Below, piece after piece: positions 62,994 through 64,000 of a stretch of DNA of 64,000 bases (its first letter is position 1; the number at the start of each line of letters is the position of its first letter). Source of the DNA: OCS116 cluster bacterium AG-435-F03 (GTDB lineage: Bacteria; Pseudomonadota; Alphaproteobacteria; MED-G09). The stretch covers positions 339,321 to 403,320 of the forward strand of contig QCOV01000001.1 of assembly GCA_003212795.1 (NCBI GenBank), in the 5' to 3' direction. Under the pieces are notes generated by a model. The model was not told the origin of the DNA. It was given only the letters and a program-made list of their open reading frames with translations, and did no database searches. A program made the position numbers and the translations under genes.

Positions 62994-64000
62994 ATGATAT
63001 ATTTTAAAAAACTTAATAAAGTAATTTACACTTTTGTTTTTGCTTTTATGTTTTCACTTTCCTTTGAATTATATGCTCAAAATGAAGTTGATGCAGTAGA
63101 AGAAATTATTGTTACAGGTTCTAGAATTAAGACAACGGCAACAGATAGTTTTTCGCCTGTTTCTATTGTGGATCAAGAAGATATTCTTCTTTCAGGTAAA
63201 ATTTCTATCGGCGAAGTTTTATTAGAACTACCTGGACAAGGATCAGGTTTAAATAGAAATTACAATAATGGTGGAGATGGTTCAGTTAGAATAGATTTTA
63301 GAAATCTTGGCTCACAAAGAACCCTTGTTCTTGTTGATGGAAGAAGATGGGTTAATAGTGGTGAGGGAGCAAATGGTTCAGTTGACATTAATACAATACC
63401 TACGGCTGCAGTAGAAAGAGTTGAGGTTCTTAAAGATGGTGCATCATCGATTTATGGTTCAGATGCAATTGGTGCAGTTATAAACATAGTTACCAAAGAC
63501 TCCTATGATGGATTAGATGTCTCTTTTCAAAGAGGAGAATACTTTGATGGCGGCGGAGTAGCTGATAATTTTTCAATTAGTATGGGATCAACTTTTGATG
63601 GAGGATCATTCATTATGGGTGCTTCATATGTTGATGTTCATGAATTAGGTAATTGGGAAAGACAAGAAACAGCTGCAAGACCAAGTTTTGGTGGATCCTC
63701 TGGAACCCCGCAAGGTAGATTAGCATATGGAGGTGTTGTACCAGGTTGTAGTAATTTTCAACCAAATGAGGGCACATCAGGATCTTCCCCTAGCGACTTT
63801 AGATGTTGGACAAGTCCTGATGATCGTTTTAATTATAATCCATATAATTATGTAGAAACCCCAAGTGAAAGAAAAAACTTTTTCGCTAAAGGAACATTTG
63901 AAATAGCAGAAGATACCTCAGTAACTTTATTTGGTGTTTATCAAAATAGAGTTTCAGATCAGTTATTAGCACCAATGCCATTATTTTATGGATTTGGTGA
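62994..64000 (+). CDS. TonB-dependent outer membrane receptor (N-terminal part)
   Basis: The frame runs open to the window end, giving 335 residues of an outer membrane receptor for active uptake. A signal peptide ends in ELYA-QN; then comes a TonB box-like EEIIVTGSRI near residue 38, a plug domain with FRNLGSQRTLVLVDGRRW near residue 102, VERVEVLKDGASSIYGSDAIGAVINIVTK near 141, and the first barrel strands. The start is ATG at 62994, four bases after GGGGG. Cysteines in the first barrel segment may form a disulfide. The substrate cannot be told. Confidence 0.92.
   Translation, partial: MIYFKKLNKVIYTFVFAFMFSLSFELYAQNEVDAVEEIIVTGSRIKTTATDSFSPVSIVDQEDILLSGKISIGEVLLELPGQGSGLNRNYNNGGDGSVRIDFRNLGSQRTLVLVDGRRWVNSGEGANGSVDINTIPTAAVERVEVLKDGASSIYGSDAIGAVINIVTKDSYDGLDVSFQRGEYFDGGGVADNFSISMGSTFDGGSFIMGASYVDVHELGNWERQETAARPSFGGSSGTPQGRLAYGGVVPGCSNFQPNEGTSGSSPSDFRCWTSPDDRFNYNPYNYVETPSERKNFFAKGTFEIAEDTSVTLFGVYQNRVSDQLLAPMPLFYGFG

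Noticed and set aside
1-64000. CRISPR arrays, insertion sequences, prophage, toxin-antitoxin or defence islands
   Set aside because: No regularly spaced repeats, transposase or integrase motifs, phage structural genes or recognisable defence genes were seen. The tRNA-Ser has no integrase or duplicated 3' end next to it that would mark an attachment site.

Overview
The window looks like a piece of the chromosome of a free-living, genome-streamlined alphaproteobacterium, probably marine and planktonic. The DNA is strongly AT-rich (by eye about 30% G+C; not computed), genes are packed with overlaps or gaps of a few bases, and no insertion sequence, prophage or CRISPR array was seen. The class is inferred from gene order: nuoM-nuoN-birA-rnj-proS-lolC-lolD-dnaE, lpxI-lpxB-gltA-gltX-lexA-moeA-moaC-trpC-trpD-trpG-trpE-ppiD-tpiA-secG-pyrG-kdsA-eno, and ntrB-ntrC with trkA-hfq-mazG. 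The GAAC-N7-GAAC LexA box, short ProRS, LpxI and fused IspDF also fit Alphaproteobacteria. The exact order or family cannot be fixed from this sequence.

Layout. 1-10895 (+): end of the complex I operon (nuoM, nuoN), biotin ligase, RNase J, ProRS, LolC/LolD and DNA polymerase III alpha. 11025-25418 (+): one long translation and envelope block, rpsB-tsf-pyrH-frr-uppS-cdsA-dxr-rseP-bamA-skp-lpxD-fabZ-lpxA-lpxI-lpxB. 25419-36288 (-): gltA, gltX, lexA, moeA, moaC, trpC, trpD, trpG, trpE, ppiD. 36401-43651 (+, with queF on -): tpiA, secG, pyrG, kdsA, eno, an FtsB-like protein, lipA, ratA. 43641-45746 (-): cinA C-terminal domain, pgpA, ispDF. 45821-48344 (+): ntrB-ntrC. 48355-54981 is the most accessory part: an acyl-CoA racemase/transferase, a hexapeptide acyltransferase, HspQ, a CitE/malyl-CoA-lyase-like enzyme, a thioesterase, an acyl-CoA ligase, tRNA-Ser(UGA) and an epoxide hydrolase. 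55020-60078 (+): rlpA, a D,D-carboxypeptidase, tmk, holB, metG. 60143-62848: an orphan NtrX-type DNA-binding domain, trkA, hfq and, on the - strand, mazG. A TonB-dependent receptor starts at 62994 and runs off the end.

How it fits together. Most genes are housekeeping: lipid A synthesis (lpxD/A/I/B with fabZ, kdsA), outer membrane assembly (bamA, skp, lolCD, ppiD), isoprenoids (dxr, ispDF, uppS), phospholipids (cdsA, pgpA), tryptophan, molybdopterin, lipoate, translation and replication. Several genes that usually sit in these blocks in Alphaproteobacteria are missing at the expected place: coaX, comEC, the pdh genes, dusB, ntrY, most of ntrX, and hflX.

No clearly novel multi-gene system was found. 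The observations most worth following are a stand-alone NtrX DNA-binding domain left beside trkA after loss of the receiver and AAA+ domains, an Hfq lacking its rim arginines and a key proximal-face phenylalanine, six of six convergent gene pairs with no room for an intrinsic terminator, a possible pseudoknot leader before rpsB, a TTAGGCA inverted repeat before ntrBC, and a tRNA-Ser squeezed between two catabolic genes so that the next mRNA may be leaderless.
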